Positions 44,701-53,689 of a stretch of DNA of 64,000 nt are shown here, in pieces. Position 1 is the first letter of the stretch; each line of letters starts with the position of its first letter. The notes below the pieces were generated by a model. The model made no database searches, had not been told where the DNA came from, and was given only the letters and a program-made list of their open reading frames with translations. Both the position numbers and the translations under genes were made by a program. Origin of the DNA: Rhyzopertha dominica (lineage: Eukaryota > Arthropoda > Insecta > Coleoptera > Bostrichidae); contig QCXZ01000001.1 in assembly GCA_025024175.1 (NCBI GenBank), positions 39,364,942 through 39,428,941 on the forward strand, given 5' to 3'.

Positions 44701-47374
44701 CTTGGTAAGCCCCTGCATTATTTTGGCAAAAATCATAATACAACAGCTATGGACTTTGCATTTAGATTGGGATGATACCATTCCAATAGATTTATATGAA
44801 AAATGGATTAATTTCAGAGAACAACTTCATGTGCTTAATAGTATTCAGATTCCACGTCATGTTACTTGTTCCAACCCAGTTTCAGTTGAAATTCACGGAT
44901 TTTGTGATTCATCTAACTCTGCGTATGGAAGTTCTATTTACATTCGAAGTATTGACAACTTTGGTAACATTCATGTTAACTTATTATGTGCTAAAACTCG
45001 TGTTGCACCACTAAAGGTACTTACTATTCCGAGACTAGAATTATGTGGAGCATTAATGCTTGCTAGATTAGTTAAAATCGTAAAAAAATCCCTTAATATC
45101 GAGGCTCAATATTTTTTATGGTGTGATTCTCAAATAGTATTGCATTGGATTAGAACTCCACCACATGTTCTCAATGTTTTTGTAGGAAATCGTGTGTCAG
45201 AGATTCAACAATTAACCAACATTGAATTATGGCATTACATAAACACAAAAGAGAATCCAGCAGATTTGTTATCTAGAGGCGTTCAACCAAAAGTCCTTCT
45301 AAGTTCTCTGCTTTGGTGGCACGGACCTTCATGGTTAAAACAACCTTTTTCTAAATGGCCACAACAACCATCTGAATTTACTCCTAAAGAAGATCCAGAA
45401 TTAAGAAAACATTGTCTTCTAACAACCGAAGCTAAGAACTTGTCTTTTCCATTTGAAAGATTCTCTAAATTTAATCGAATTAAGCGTGTTATGGCTTACT
45501 GTCTTCGTTTCATAAATAACTCGAAAATGCCAAAATGTGAAAGATTATCAGGTGATTTAACTGCATCTGAATTAAATGAAGGTGTAAAAAGATTGGTCAG
45601 AATAGCTCAGGCTAAAGACTTTGAAATGGAGATAACTATTCTTCGAAATAAGAACTCTTTAGATTTGAAAAATCGTTTATCAAGTTTAACACCATTTTTA
45701 GATCAAGATGGGTTGTTAAGAGTAGGAGGTAGATTAAAAAATTCTACTTTAAATTTTGATAACAAACATCCATTACTGTTAAGTGGAAAACATAGCTTAA
45801 CTAGATTGATTTTTGAGCATGTTCATCTATCACTATTACATGCAGGCCCACAATTACTTCTAAGCACTGTTAGACAAAATTATTGGCCTACATCTGGAAT
45901 GAACACTGCTAAAAGGGTTACACGCTCATGTGTTACTTGTTTCAAATCAAAACCCCATGCAATTAACCCGATTATGGCTAATCTTCCTCGAGAGAGAGTT
46001 ACAGAAACTCCTGCATTTAGCATAGTTGGTGTTGATTATGCCGGCCCTATTTTAATTAAAGATAGAAGAGGTCGTGGATCAAAAGTTTCAAAAGGTTACA
46101 TTTGTCTGTTTGTCTGCTTTGTGAGTAAAGCTGTCCATTTAGAATTAAGCTCTGATTTGAGCACACAATCATTTTTGGCTTCTCTCAAGCGCTTTATATC
46201 AAGACGAGGTAAACCGACACAAATATGGTCTGATAAACTTTAAGGGTGCTCAAAAAGAATTGTATGATTTGTTTCAATTTTTCAAGGCTCATGAACATAA
46301 TATTGTTAGCCATTGTGCCATGGAGTCATTTACATGGAAATTTATACCCCTAAATTCTCCACATTTTGGTGGATTGTGGGAGTCTGGGATTAAAACTGTT
46401 AAATTCCATTTAAAAAGAGTATTACAAGAAACTAAACTTACCTACGAAGAATTATACACTGTATTAACTCAGATTGAATCAGTACTGAATTCAAGACCAT
46501 TATATCCACTCTCATCCGATCCCAATGATCTCACTCCTTTAACTCCGTCTCACTTGTTGATTGGAAGACCATTAACTACTCTACCAGAAATAAATCTGCA
46601 ACCAGTACCAATTAATCGGTTGTCTCCAGTTCAGTTTCTGCAGTCATTGTACCAAAGTTTTTGGAAAAGATGGTCTACGGAGTATCTGTCTATTCTTCAA
46701 CAACGAAATAAATGGAAGCATCCAGGGCAACACCTTCAGATAGGAGCTCTTGTACTGATTAAACAAGAAAACCTTCCACCGAGCCAATGGATTCTAGGTA
46801 GAATCACAGAGGTGCATCCCGACAGTGAAGGTGTCGTTCGTGTAGCAAGCGTGCGAACATCCAAAGGAATTTATAAGCGAGCAGTTGTAAAGTTGTGTCC
46901 CCTGCCCATTACTGAAGAACAGCCTGAAAGAAAACCTGATTAATTAATAAGAATTTGAACGTAGTTCAACGCGGGGAGTATGTTCGGATATTTCCTTAAT
47001 TTTGAAAACTTGGCAAACACTACAATGACATTTTGTTGCCAAGTAGAAAAAACAATAAAGTATGTAAACGAACAGCAATAAATTAGAAACTGATGAAACT
47101 GTCAAGTCTATTCAATTAATGCTTCTAGCACAGTAGTAATATTAAAAACCAAGTAATACAGTCCACTAAATCGAAGCCACCCTAACATTGTATGTTGTGT
47201 CTAAATTGTTGTTTATTATCTTTTTTTCCAGCCGAGGACTGTGCACCATATGAAACACCGGACGTCGTTCCGATTGCAGTAGGCTGTGCTTTGATAGCGT
47301 TGATCCTCATAGTACTAGTTGCCTACCTGATTGGAAGACGAAGAAACCAGGCCCGAGGTTACCTATCTATGTGA
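20759..47374 (+). CDS. Lamp1: Lysosome-associated membrane glycoprotein 1 (LAMP1), short-tail form
   Basis: Type I glycoprotein of late endosome and lysosome membranes. Exons 20759-20807, 26309-26965, 29564-29758 and 47232-47374 join in phase 1 each time and encode 347 residues. Residues 1-17 are a signal peptide ([17 protein letters not shown]). Residues about 37-126 are a Pro/Thr/Ser-rich stalk likely to carry O-glycans. Residues about 127-300 are one LAMP domain with many Asn-X-Ser/Thr sites (NYT, NRT, NSS, NCS, NGT). A membrane helix lies at about 312-335, followed by [12 protein letters not shown]; the terminal GYLSM is the Gly-Tyr-X-X-hydrophobic lysosomal sorting signal of LAMPs. Four ambiguous bases (near 26915, 26939, 26954, 26959) leave residues unknown. 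Intron 3 is 17.5 kb, and a BEL/Pao element ends just before exon 4. The stop codon at 47372-47374 overlaps a 5' splice site (see the alternative exon). Confidence 0.93.
21053..21663. repeat. 0.65-kb dispersed repeat, copy B, in LAMP1 intron 1
   Basis: Same orientation as copy A at 18557-19219, without the 40-bp hairpin insertion (the site reads GACTGTGATTGACCCAGTT). Copies A and B bracket LAMP1 exon 1, a possible substrate for unequal recombination. Confidence 0.75.
22330..23580. repeat. Two diverged direct repeats (about 22330-23010 and 23040-23580)
   Basis: Both units end with GTGATTTCTTGTATACA, an ACTACTTCACT block, a run of AACGAC/AACAAC and ACACATTATGAA or CCACATTATGAA. Matching parts precede these (TTTGTTTCCAT, CATATATTTGGT). 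The plus strand is C/T-rich. Minus-strand ORFs are Lys-rich but not recognised. Located in LAMP1 intron 1. Confidence 0.55.
23581..25229. other. LAMP1 intron 1, one short hairpin, otherwise unrecognised
   Basis: No coding signal found. A perfect 12-bp stem, ATTCTCGGGTGT (24806-24817) with ACACCCGAGAAT (24826-24837), encloses an 8-nt loop. A run of G at 25102-25112 is noteworthy only as low complexity. Confidence 0.45.
25230..26255. mobile_element. 1.03-kb foldback (TA-flanked MITE-like) next to LAMP1 exon 2
   Basis: The left arm (25230-25575) and right arm (25865-26255) are inverted copies: CAGGTTGTCTCTAAATTC against GAATTTAGAGACATCCTG, and TTTCGCTAGAACGAACCGTTTT against AAAACGGTTCGTTCTAGCGA. 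TA occurs at both ends (25228-25229, 26256-26257), as for Tc1/mariner-type elements. No transposase is visible. Its right end is 53 bp before the first base of LAMP1 exon 2 (26309). Confidence 0.8.
26966..27639. other. LAMP1 intron 2, start; possible small TA-flanked repeat
   Basis: TATACAGGGTGT at about 27091-27102 and ACACCCTGTA at about 27273-27282 form a short inverted pair around 180 bp. Nothing else is recognised. Confidence 0.35.
27640..28560 (-). pseudogene. Tc1/Tc3-like transposase remnant
   Basis: Minus-strand blocks in order: a helix-turn-helix-like part, REEGYSS to EIARRI-like (28560-28440); [15 protein letters not shown] (about 28140-28090), with the first catalytic Asp in [15 protein letters not shown] (about 27915), with the second Asp; and [17 protein letters not shown] near 27690-27640, typical of the C-terminus. 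Stops and frameshifts break it. It sits in LAMP1 intron 2. Confidence 0.72.
28561..29240 (-). pseudogene. Jockey-like non-LTR RT fragment
   Basis: Minus-strand frames give [23 protein letters not shown], then [24 protein letters not shown]. After a frameshift comes [30 protein letters not shown] and [13 protein letters not shown]. This is the fingers region of a jockey-type RT. It stops abruptly where the Tc3-like remnant begins, so that element or a deletion cut it. Confidence 0.78.
29759..30391. other. LAMP1 intron 3, start; nothing recognised
   Basis: No coding or repeat signal I can name. The intron donor GTAAGT is at 29759. Confidence 0.4.
30392..30478 (+). repeat. Fragment of the foldback family found at 57974-59096
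   Basis: TATAGGGTGTCCTTGAAATACACC, ACAGGTGATAGAA and TTTTAAAAACTTTTTTCGAATAAA match the first 90 bp of the left arm at 57974. The match ends where the Penelope-like sequence begins. Confidence 0.65.
30590..31000 (+). pseudogene. Penelope-like element, GIY-YIG end fragment
   Basis: The plus-strand frame reads [14 protein letters not shown], a stop, [10 protein letters not shown], then [12 protein letters not shown] and [20 protein letters not shown] followed by [20 protein letters not shown]. The CxxC plus VGKT/YIGQT-type block and the SxFGxHxxxTxH motif are those of Penelope GIY-YIG endonucleases. Internal stops and ambiguous bases show a dead copy. Confidence 0.75.
31814..32710 (-). mobile_element. 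Internally deleted mariner element
   Basis: TA on both sides (31812-31813, 32711-32712). Terminal inverted repeats CAGGGTCCGTCCCATAAATA and TATATATAGGACATACCCTG continue into ATCGAACA on both arms. Total 897 bp against about 1.3 kb for a full mariner. Confidence 0.88.
31860..32561 (-). pseudogene. Mariner transposase, internally deleted
   Basis: An uninterrupted 233-residue frame. The N-terminal part has the helix-turn-helix region ([59 protein letters not shown]). The C-terminal part has [11 protein letters not shown] and [18 protein letters not shown], the second and third catalytic Asp spaced as in D34D mariners. The segment carrying the first catalytic Asp is gone: the frame jumps from about residue 115 to WQFHHDN. 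Family length is about 345, so it cannot be active but could compete as a truncated protein. Confidence 0.85.
32713..33440. other. LAMP1 intron 3, nothing recognised
   Basis: Unique-looking AT-rich sequence; ORFs are short and unsupported. Confidence 0.35.
33441..34032. mobile_element. Non-autonomous inverted-repeat element
   Basis: TTAAGCCAGGTCCACATTA and AATTTGTGTTGTGC on the left pair with GCACACAACACAAATT and TAATGTGAACCCAGCTTTA on the right. About 590 bp. The duplication at the ends is unclear, so the family is not assigned. Confidence 0.6.
34033..35423. other. LAMP1 intron 3, nothing recognised
   Basis: AT-rich, with three ambiguous bases around 35197-35235. No named repeat or domain found; short ORFs lack support. 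Confidence 0.35.
35424..36112 (+). pseudogene. Non-LTR element, endonuclease part (5'-truncated), left half
   Basis: [20 protein letters not shown] (35521-35575) has the GDFN motif of apurinic-type endonucleases of LINEs, followed by [10 protein letters not shown]. After a frameshift comes [20 protein letters not shown]. The part after about 36020 leads to [11 protein letters not shown], where a TTAA-flanked element interrupts. It resumes at 38209. Confidence 0.78.
36113..38208. mobile_element. 2.1-kb TTAA-flanked (piggyBac-type target) non-autonomous element
   Basis: TTAA at 36109-36112 and 38209-38212. Inverted ends GGCTAGGTTAAAG and CTTTAACCTAGCC (13 bp, identical). Joining the flanks at one TTAA gives back an open LINE frame (YQIK followed by [10 protein letters not shown]), which proves the insertion limits. 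No transposase could be read. On the minus strand at 36906-36820 lies a short Lys/Arg-rich frame, [20 protein letters not shown] to IKHRQ, followed by GTAAGT. The TTAA target suggests piggyBac-type mobilisation, but the ends differ from the classic CCCTTTG type. Confidence 0.85.
38209..40108 (+). pseudogene. Non-LTR element, linker, RT and 3' end, right half
   Basis: Frame blocks: [13 protein letters not shown] (38229 on); [36 protein letters not shown] and [17 protein letters not shown] (38577-38800); [18 protein letters not shown] (38855-38910), with the first catalytic Asp; [14 protein letters not shown] then [12 protein letters not shown] (39014-39150), with the YADD catalytic motif; and a C-terminal part to 39855. 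Several frameshifts and stops. The 3' end is AATAAAGTTTATTATTATT at 40076-40108. Jockey-type order; clade not certain. Confidence 0.82.
40084..40108. repeat. (TTA)n tail of the LINE
   Basis: Eight TTA/ATT units directly after AATAAAG, the simple-repeat 3' tail of the element at 38209-40108. Confidence 0.8.
40109..41089. other. LAMP1 intron 3 between LINE and BEL element
   Basis: No gene. A GC-richer tract at 40640-40850 with repeated GAGACC/GGTCTC words and GACGTCA is partly shared with 31530-31580 (GGTCTCTTCTGGTCCCGGTC), so it is probably a piece of a dispersed repeat. Confidence 0.4.
41095..41301 (+). repeat. Left LTR of BEL/Pao element
   Basis: Starts TGTTCGGATATTTCC and ends ATAACA (TG..CA termini). 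Contains AATAAA signals near 41168 and 41191. 206 of 207 positions equal the right LTR. Confidence 0.93.
41303..41320 (+). other. Candidate tRNA primer-binding site
   Basis: TGGTCCATTCGGCACAG begins two bases after the LTR, with the TGG expected to pair with a tRNA CCA end. The primer tRNA was not identified. Confidence 0.5.
41852..46243 (+). pseudogene. BEL/Pao gag-pol polyprotein, cut in the integrase core
   Basis: 1463 codons open. Order: gag-like part (about 1-320); zinc knuckles [13 protein letters not shown] (from Cys332) and [14 protein letters not shown]; aspartic protease with [11 protein letters not shown] (Asp443); reverse transcriptase about 640-900 with FYVDDLI (Tyr842 to Asp845); Pao-type region; RNase H-like [16 protein letters not shown] (about 1016); integrase zinc motif, two His near 1322-1329 and CVTC near 1362; and integrase core with VGVDYAGP (about 1392). 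The frame ends right after IWSD, where the second core acidic residue is expected. The rest continues one frame over at 46260. The break is a short indel, most simply a deletion not divisible by three. One ambiguous base at 42250. Confidence 0.93.
46260..46943 (+). pseudogene. BEL/Pao integrase C-terminal part (separated by frame break)
   Basis: 227 residues in the next frame. [13 protein letters not shown] carries the catalytic Glu of the integrase core. Then [31 protein letters not shown] and [20 protein letters not shown] form the C-terminal domain typical of BEL/Pao (DUF5641-like). Coding is intact to the TAA at 46941-46943. Only the short indel near 46235 separates it from the main frame. 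Confidence 0.93.
46981..47187 (+). repeat. Right LTR of BEL/Pao element
   Basis: Identical to the left LTR except one base near its end. AATAAA at 47054-47059 and 47077-47082 lie in LAMP1 sense orientation. The target duplication follows at 47188-47192, and LAMP1 exon 4 begins at 47232. Confidence 0.93.
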
Positions 47375-47731
47375 GTCATTTTAAACACTACACGGCTCAC
47401 AAAGAAGGTCACAGAACTGAACATGTTTAGTTCAAATTTTTTTGGAATTTATTTTTGTCAGAATTTTGTCCTGTTTTTTTATTAAAACCATGCTCTGTGA
47501 TTTTTTTATACAGAAAGGTGGAATTCAAATGCTATTTTTGCTTTGCTCAATGTGGTATTGTGTTTTCAAAGTGGTATTTGTCCCTATTCGACATTAGTTT
47601 TATTCTCAAATGTTTTTGCCTCGAATCTTTTCCAGTTTGTTAAAACTGGCTTATTTGACTTCTACCTTTAATTACCTAGTAGAAATGTAGCATAAACTCA
47701 CCAACTATATTGCTAAAAGATTTCAATACGT

Positions 47732-48014
47732 AATAAAGAAAAATAATTTTTCTCGTAATTTACCCAGTTTGTCATTTGCTAGGCATATATTTGCAATATT
47801 TTTCAATTTATTGTAGGTATTCTAATTTTTAATCTAATATGTTATAGATATTCCCTTTATAATTAGATAACAGTTTAAAGGATGATTAGTTAATATGATG
47901 TTCTACTACATTAGTTTGTAAAATATATATATTGTTACGTGTTTGTAAAGTTTGGCATGATGAAAATAAAGGCTGTGAAGCTGTCATGTAGTGGATGTAT
48001 TCAAATTAAATAAA
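47732..48014 (+). promoter_or_regulatory. Lamp1: Candidate poly(A) signals for the short-tail LAMP1 mRNA
   Basis: AATAAA at 47732-47737, 47965-47970 and 48009-48014, 360-640 bp after the short-form stop. They fit a 3' UTR made by keeping the sequence after exon 4 instead of splicing it. Which one is used cannot be read. Confidence 0.5.
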
Positions 48015-49412
48015 GACTTTCTGTGGGGTGAAGTATTGTTTTACATGTTCCGCCTTCTAAGTGTGCTGTGTAGTGTTGCACTTTTGGTATTGCACATTTT
48101 ATGCAAGTAATATAAGTGATGTAAACTAAACAGCATACATGTTCTTGACAACTGCAAGACCTCAATTCTCCAAAAATGGCTCTTTGGAAGTCTAACAATT
48201 TAGAAAAAAACTGCTGCAAATTGAATCAATACTTCCACATCCAATTGTCAAAATGACATTTATGCTTTTATTTTTTATACTATACGATCGGTAATCAGAT
48301 TTTATCGGCTCTCACGATATTAACAGAAGTTTGATTTTCTATATACTAAAATTTTTAAAAAATCGTTCACAATGCGTTTATTGGAAATATTTCGAAAATG
48401 TCAAAATTTTGAAAAGATTTTTTAAGGCACTGTTTGTGAGAAATTTTATTTTCTATCTGACAGTATTTTCATTTTTTGAATATCTTAAGTATTTTAGGAG
48501 CTATTTAGGAAAAACAGTTTTCTTTAAGTGACACTTTTTTTGCTAATGTCTTCTAAACAGTTTGCTACACCGAAAATTTATAAGGACGAATAATACTCAC
48601 AGTTTACTACTAATCACATATTAAAATGAAAAAAATTTGAATAAAGGGTAGATAACCCCTAATTTCACCCCCTTCCCAATACCCTACTTACCCCAAAAAC
48701 AATAGGTCGCTTTGGTTAGTTGAGATTTATATATATGCCAAATTTCAAGTTCATATGTTGTCTTTCGAAAGTTATCTCGTCCACATACAAACAAGAAATT
48801 TTTTTGCTCAAAATTTGTTTTTTTACATTTTCGACCATTTTAAAGCGATTAAGCAAATGAAAATTTTTGAAATTTTTTTCGAGAGACTATTTCCCATCTG
48901 TTGGATGTGGAAATAAAATTGAACAGTATGATGAAGGTGTAAATTTTTGTGGCATTTGTGAAGCGGTTCTAAATTTACACCTGTCTGAAAAGAGCTGCAA
49001 TAGATAAACTAATAACTGATTAATTAATGGTAAATATTAAAAGGCAATTTGATCAACATCTCCAAGTAAGAGATCCGATATCCAAGATCATGCCGTACCG
49101 ATACGTACTTATCCGTGCCACCTAGCACCTAGCTATGTCTACTATATGGAGCTATACGATTTGTATCGTTTCAGGTTTTTCGACGTTATTTCGGTTATTT
49201 ATTATACAATATAAATGTGTATATTGCATGAAATATTTGGTAGGTGCCAGTTGTTAATCTGCACAGAAGAATGTTATACCTATTTAGTCGTGTATCAGTA
49301 CTTAACTAGTTTTTGTTGGATATCCAGTACTTATTAGGTATCGGGTGCTTATCAGGTAGCAATATCGAGTTCCCAGGTAATGAAATTATTGGGTATCAGT
49401 ATCCGTATACCC
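48015..49412. other. LAMP1 intron 4 / downstream, nothing recognised
   Basis: AT-rich. Parts such as ACCCCTAATTTCACCCCC near 48655 look repeat-derived, but I cannot name the family. Confidence 0.35.
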
Positions 49413-51091
49413 CAGGGTTGGCAAAAAACATGTTTTTTTTTTTAATTAAAAACAAACAGTTTTTTACTGAGTTGTTTTTAGCTAATATCAACTTTAACAA
49501 AGAGAATAGGAACCGACCTTGTATATTTAAAGTTTAAAGTTCAACAATTACAATGACCAGTAGGAGAAATAATGCAGGGTGGAATTACTTCGACAAAATT
49601 AAGGTGCAAAATAGTACAATGCGAGCTCGATGCAAGAAGTGCAAAAAAGATATGCTTGCACAGTAAAAATATTTTATTTCTTGTTTATTGTTTTTTATAT
49701 TCCCAAGTTCTGATAACTATTTGTTCTATTATGCTAAATATATAATTATCTAGCATGTGTTGAATGAACGGCTTACTTATTGTTTTGTTGTATTGGACCA
49801 GAAATACAAATTTTTATGTTATGATAAGGTTAAGTTTTTTATTTGTTGTTTTAAAAAGTTTGTAATTTATAGCTACAGAAAAAATGTTAAGTTTATTATT
49901 AATTTTTATAACTGTGTTGTATCGATAAAAAACTAAGCCTGGTTTTGAATTCAATTCATTTTTATGCAAATGTAAGGTGACATTATGTAGATATGTCATT
50001 ACTAATAATCCTGTTTATCTATTTGTGGAGGGTAAACGTAAGTAATAATTAATGAATCACATACAATATTAGTTAAAAAACACTGTTTAAAACATTAGTA
50101 AAAAACACTGTTTAAAACAAATGATTTAAACATTTGTTTAAAACAAGGTTTTAAACAGATGCGTTGTTTTAAACAAGTTTAAAACATTTTGTTTTAATCA
50201 TGCCAACCCTGCTTCTAGCGCGCTGTCATAGAAACCCCATTACTTAATGCCAACGTCAGTCACTAGAGCTGGGACATTCGATTCAATTCAAATCGTTCAA
50301 TCAATCGCGTAGGTTCGGATCATTCAAGTCGTTCAAGAATCATTACTGAGAACGAGTTACCGAGTTGTTTAGACCTGCTTAAAGACATATGGATCGTGAA
50401 TTGAAAGTGACAGCGGAGCCTCCAGTCTTGCCACAGCATATAAATATGCTCTCATGCTGTGTTCTCGTCGTGTGCTGTCGTCAGCCGTTAACCATGTACG
50501 ACGCACGAACGACGCTGATTCATTAGCTATGAGCCAAATCAAGGCATGAGTCATTCAATTTGAACGACTTGGTCATGAAGGACCCAACTCTTATCAGCCA
50601 CGCGTCCGTTTCCAGGGTTTCGCAGGTGCGTCCCATGCATTCGCTTTTTGCCCCCTGGACGCCATCCATATTGGATGACGTAATCTTAAAAAGCCTAATT
50701 GGACCAGAAATACAAATTTTTATGTTATGATAAGGTTAAGATTTTTATTTGTTGTTTTAAAATGTTTGTAATTTATAGCTACAGAAAAAATGTTAAGTTT
50801 ATTATTAATTTCTATAACTGTTGTATCGATAAAAAACTGGGCCTGGTTTTGAATTTAATTCATTTTTATGCAAATGTAAGGTGACATGTAGATATGTAAT
50901 TACTAATAATCCTGTTTATCTATTTGTGGAGGGTGAACGAGCCTAATAGTAATAATTAATGAATCACATACAATAGTCGTAAAAAACACTTTTTAAAACA
51001 AATTATTTAAACACTTGTTTAAAACAAAGTTTTAAACAGAAGCGTTGTTTAAACAATTTTAAAACATTCTGTTTTAAACATGCCAACCCTG
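49413..51091. mobile_element. hAT-like element with an internal partial duplication
   Basis: CAGGGTTGGCA at 49413 and TGCCAACCCTG at 51081-51091 are inverted ends. A further TGCCAACCCTG ends at about 50212. The segments at about 49795-50211 and 50699-51091 are direct repeats (GGACCAGAAATACAAATTTT at both). Flanks GTATACCC and GTATAAAC agree at 6 of 8 positions, a decayed 8-bp duplication. The middle (50212-50698) is different sequence. No transposase. Confidence 0.6.
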
Positions 51092-51575
51092 GTATAAACC
51101 TACTAATTAAAGCAAAGCAAGGTATGAACATATTGATTACATCCAAAGGTATTATATTACACTTCAGATAATAACATTTTATTTGCCAACAGCATAAACT
51201 GGAAAGTTTGAATCCCACCAGACATTGATATTTATGTATAACCCCTATACATATGTACTTATGTAATTTGTAGCAAATAATAATGAAACCATATTGAGTT
51301 TAGTCGTTTTAATGTCTTAAAATTAAATTATTTTGTTTTTAGCATAGATTACTGTGACTTCTACGTCACACATCTAGCCTCATTGTGAGGGGCCGTTTTC
51401 TAGCCTCTCTTTGGCGTGCAAACCTTAGAATAATTTAAAATATGTTTAAAATTTTTCTATTTGGTTTGCACCAGAAGGTTTCTATGTTTAACCATTATCA
51501 GTACATCTCACGCAAAATTTAAATTTCATGAATAGTGTCAGTGCCATTAAACAAAATATGGTCAGGAAAGATTTG

Positions 51576-51940
51576 GGCCTGTTCACTAAATTTCGATTTA
51601 CGAAGAATTAAGTAGTATTGATGTCGCTAGTAAATACCTTGAAAACCAAATTTCGTTTGCATTTCTTGTTTTCAAACTATGGCCATCTGAAATTTGCCGG
51701 CTTTCCCTACGTCACATGCACTGTAGTCGGCCACGCCCCCTGTATAAAGTAAATGGCAATACCTGGCAGCGAGTGTGTATGTTAGCTTCTACACAGGGAT
51801 AGCGTGGTAAAACTTTAGATGGCCATAGTTTGAAAACTACGAATGCAAATGAAATTCTGTTTACTGGAAGTTATCAACGACTTAAATACTATAGAATGAT
51901 GTAGGTACAATTTGCATTAAATTAAATTAGTGAACAGGCC
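51576..51940. mobile_element. MITE with long inverted arms
   Basis: GGCCTGTTCACTAA (51576-51589) and TTAGTGAACAGGCC (51927-51940) are perfect inverted ends. Arms of about 140 bp also pair further in (CAAACTATGGCCATCT against AGATGGCCATAGTTTG). 365 bp, no coding. Confidence 0.78.
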
Positions 51941-52790
51941 TATTGACCTACGACCTTCCCTAAAACCTTACACCAGCCTGTAGTCACTAGTTATTGCTTT
52001 AATATGTAGGTATACTTTATTTGCAGGTGGGATTTATAGTGCATTGTCAGTATATCATTACAAAATTTTACTTTGACTATGGAGCAATTTGTTATTAATG
52101 TTTTATTTTTACACCCATAAATTTGCTTACAACTTACGTATTACCTTGAGAGATATGTGCATGTGCCTTTATAGATTTTTGTTTCGTATCATAAAAAAAC
52201 ATCATTGACCAGCATTAGCTGTTGCAAAAAATCGAATATAAAATCTAACTTGCGCTTGACATGTGCTTCATATGGAGTTCTGTTTATCTCCCTATGAAAG
52301 GCTTAAAAAGAATAGTTTACTAATTTTGACCGTGTCATATTTTTTTTCTTCCCCTTTATTAGTAAATTGCTCATAATTCACTGTGTACTTGATTAGTAAA
52401 TTCGTTATTATACGCAGTGTTACATAATGACTAGCACATAATTTCTTTTTATTATGTTACAGTTTCAAGTTTGACAAAGTGTTCACATGATGTTATCCCA
52501 TTTCAAATAATTGTTAGAGATATCACAAGAAATAGTTAATGTTTTCTTTTGGTTGATATTTCTGCCATTCGAAAGGTATTTACAATTTATCTAAATAACA
52601 ATAAATTAAAACCTTCCAATTGTTGTAAGCGATTGTAAGAAATTATATCTGATGAACCCCATTTTCGAAGTCTATCTGAAGTCTGTCAATATTTTGTTAT
52701 TACTGTCATTTACTGTCATTAATTTATTCGCTTTTGCTGCAAAAAGGCAATATAAAATTATAACAATTTAACAATATAAATAAATTCGAT

Positions 52791-53490
52791 GTTTCCGATT
52801 TCAGTAATATTTGAGTATGTTCTACCTATACATGTCTTTAATACGTGTACAAATACTTTTGTAATATAATCACTGGCTAAGGAGTTAAGAGACTTTGAAA
52901 TTTTGATCAACCGGTGGGCATGCAGTACTTGAATGCCTATTACCAAGTCATAAAATTATGGATTAAAATAATTAGACCACTGGATTTATTAATTCATTTA
53001 ATGAACTAATTGTATTTCTGGAAACAAAAAAAAATTTGTTATTTCAAAAATGCGATTTAATTTTTTTACCTTAAATTTCACAAAGTTAGACCATATTGGA
53101 AATACTGCCGAAGCGTGGCGTCCTGTACAGCATCGTGCCACGTTTCGGCATTATAAAACTTAGCAATCATGTTCTATACAACATTATCTATTTTCAGTAC
53201 AAAAATCTAAATGGTCTAATTTGTGAAATTCAAAAAAAATAAATCACATATTTTAAATGAAAAAAAATTTTTTTTTGTTTCCAAAAATACAATTAAAAAG
53301 CTCATTAAATGAAGTAATAAATGCAGTGGTTTAGTTATTTTAATCTATAATTTTATGATTTGGTAATCGGTTTGGAAGTACTGTATGGCCACCGTTGGTA
53401 AAACCAGTCATTATATTACAAAAATATTTAGTACACATATCAAGGACATGTGTAGGTAGAACATACTCAAATATTACTGAAATCGGAAAC
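52791..53490. repeat. 700-bp foldback hairpin in LAMP1 intron 4
   Basis: GTTTCCGATT at 52791 pairs with AATCGGAAAC at 53481-53490. Pairing continues through GAGTATGTTCTACCTA, the GTCATAAAATTATGGATTAAAA region, and TTTGTTTCC near 53025/53275. The tip is TGCCGAAGCGTGGCG (53106-53120) with CGTGCCACGTTTCGGCA (53134-53150). The loop is only 13 nt, so almost the whole unit is stem. Confidence 0.82.
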
Positions 53491-53689
53491 AGAGTTTTTT
53501 TACCTATAATAAGGTAATTACGCATTCATGGAATGCGGCTCGTACACACAAACTGCTTAATATGCTTCTTACAACTCTCGCTATGTAATATACCATTTAT
53601 TAATTGTAATAAAAAATGTAGCTGAAAGCCTTAAATTGGTAAAGAGAAAATTGAAATTCTTAAATACAAGGGTTGCTCCTATGCTACGC

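Larger units (their letters stand above)
41095..47187 (+). mobile_element. Near-intact BEL/Pao LTR retrotransposon
   Basis: 6093 bp with 207-bp LTRs at both ends, a 5-bp target duplication TTGTA (41090-41094 and 47188-47192), a candidate primer site after the left LTR, a long gag-pol frame and a purine-rich tract GCGGGGAG before the right LTR. The two LTRs differ at one position (A at 41296 against C at 47182 in the CCAC[C/A]..TAACA end), so insertion was recent. There is no envelope-like frame. It lies in the same orientation as LAMP1, in intron 3. Confidence 0.95.
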
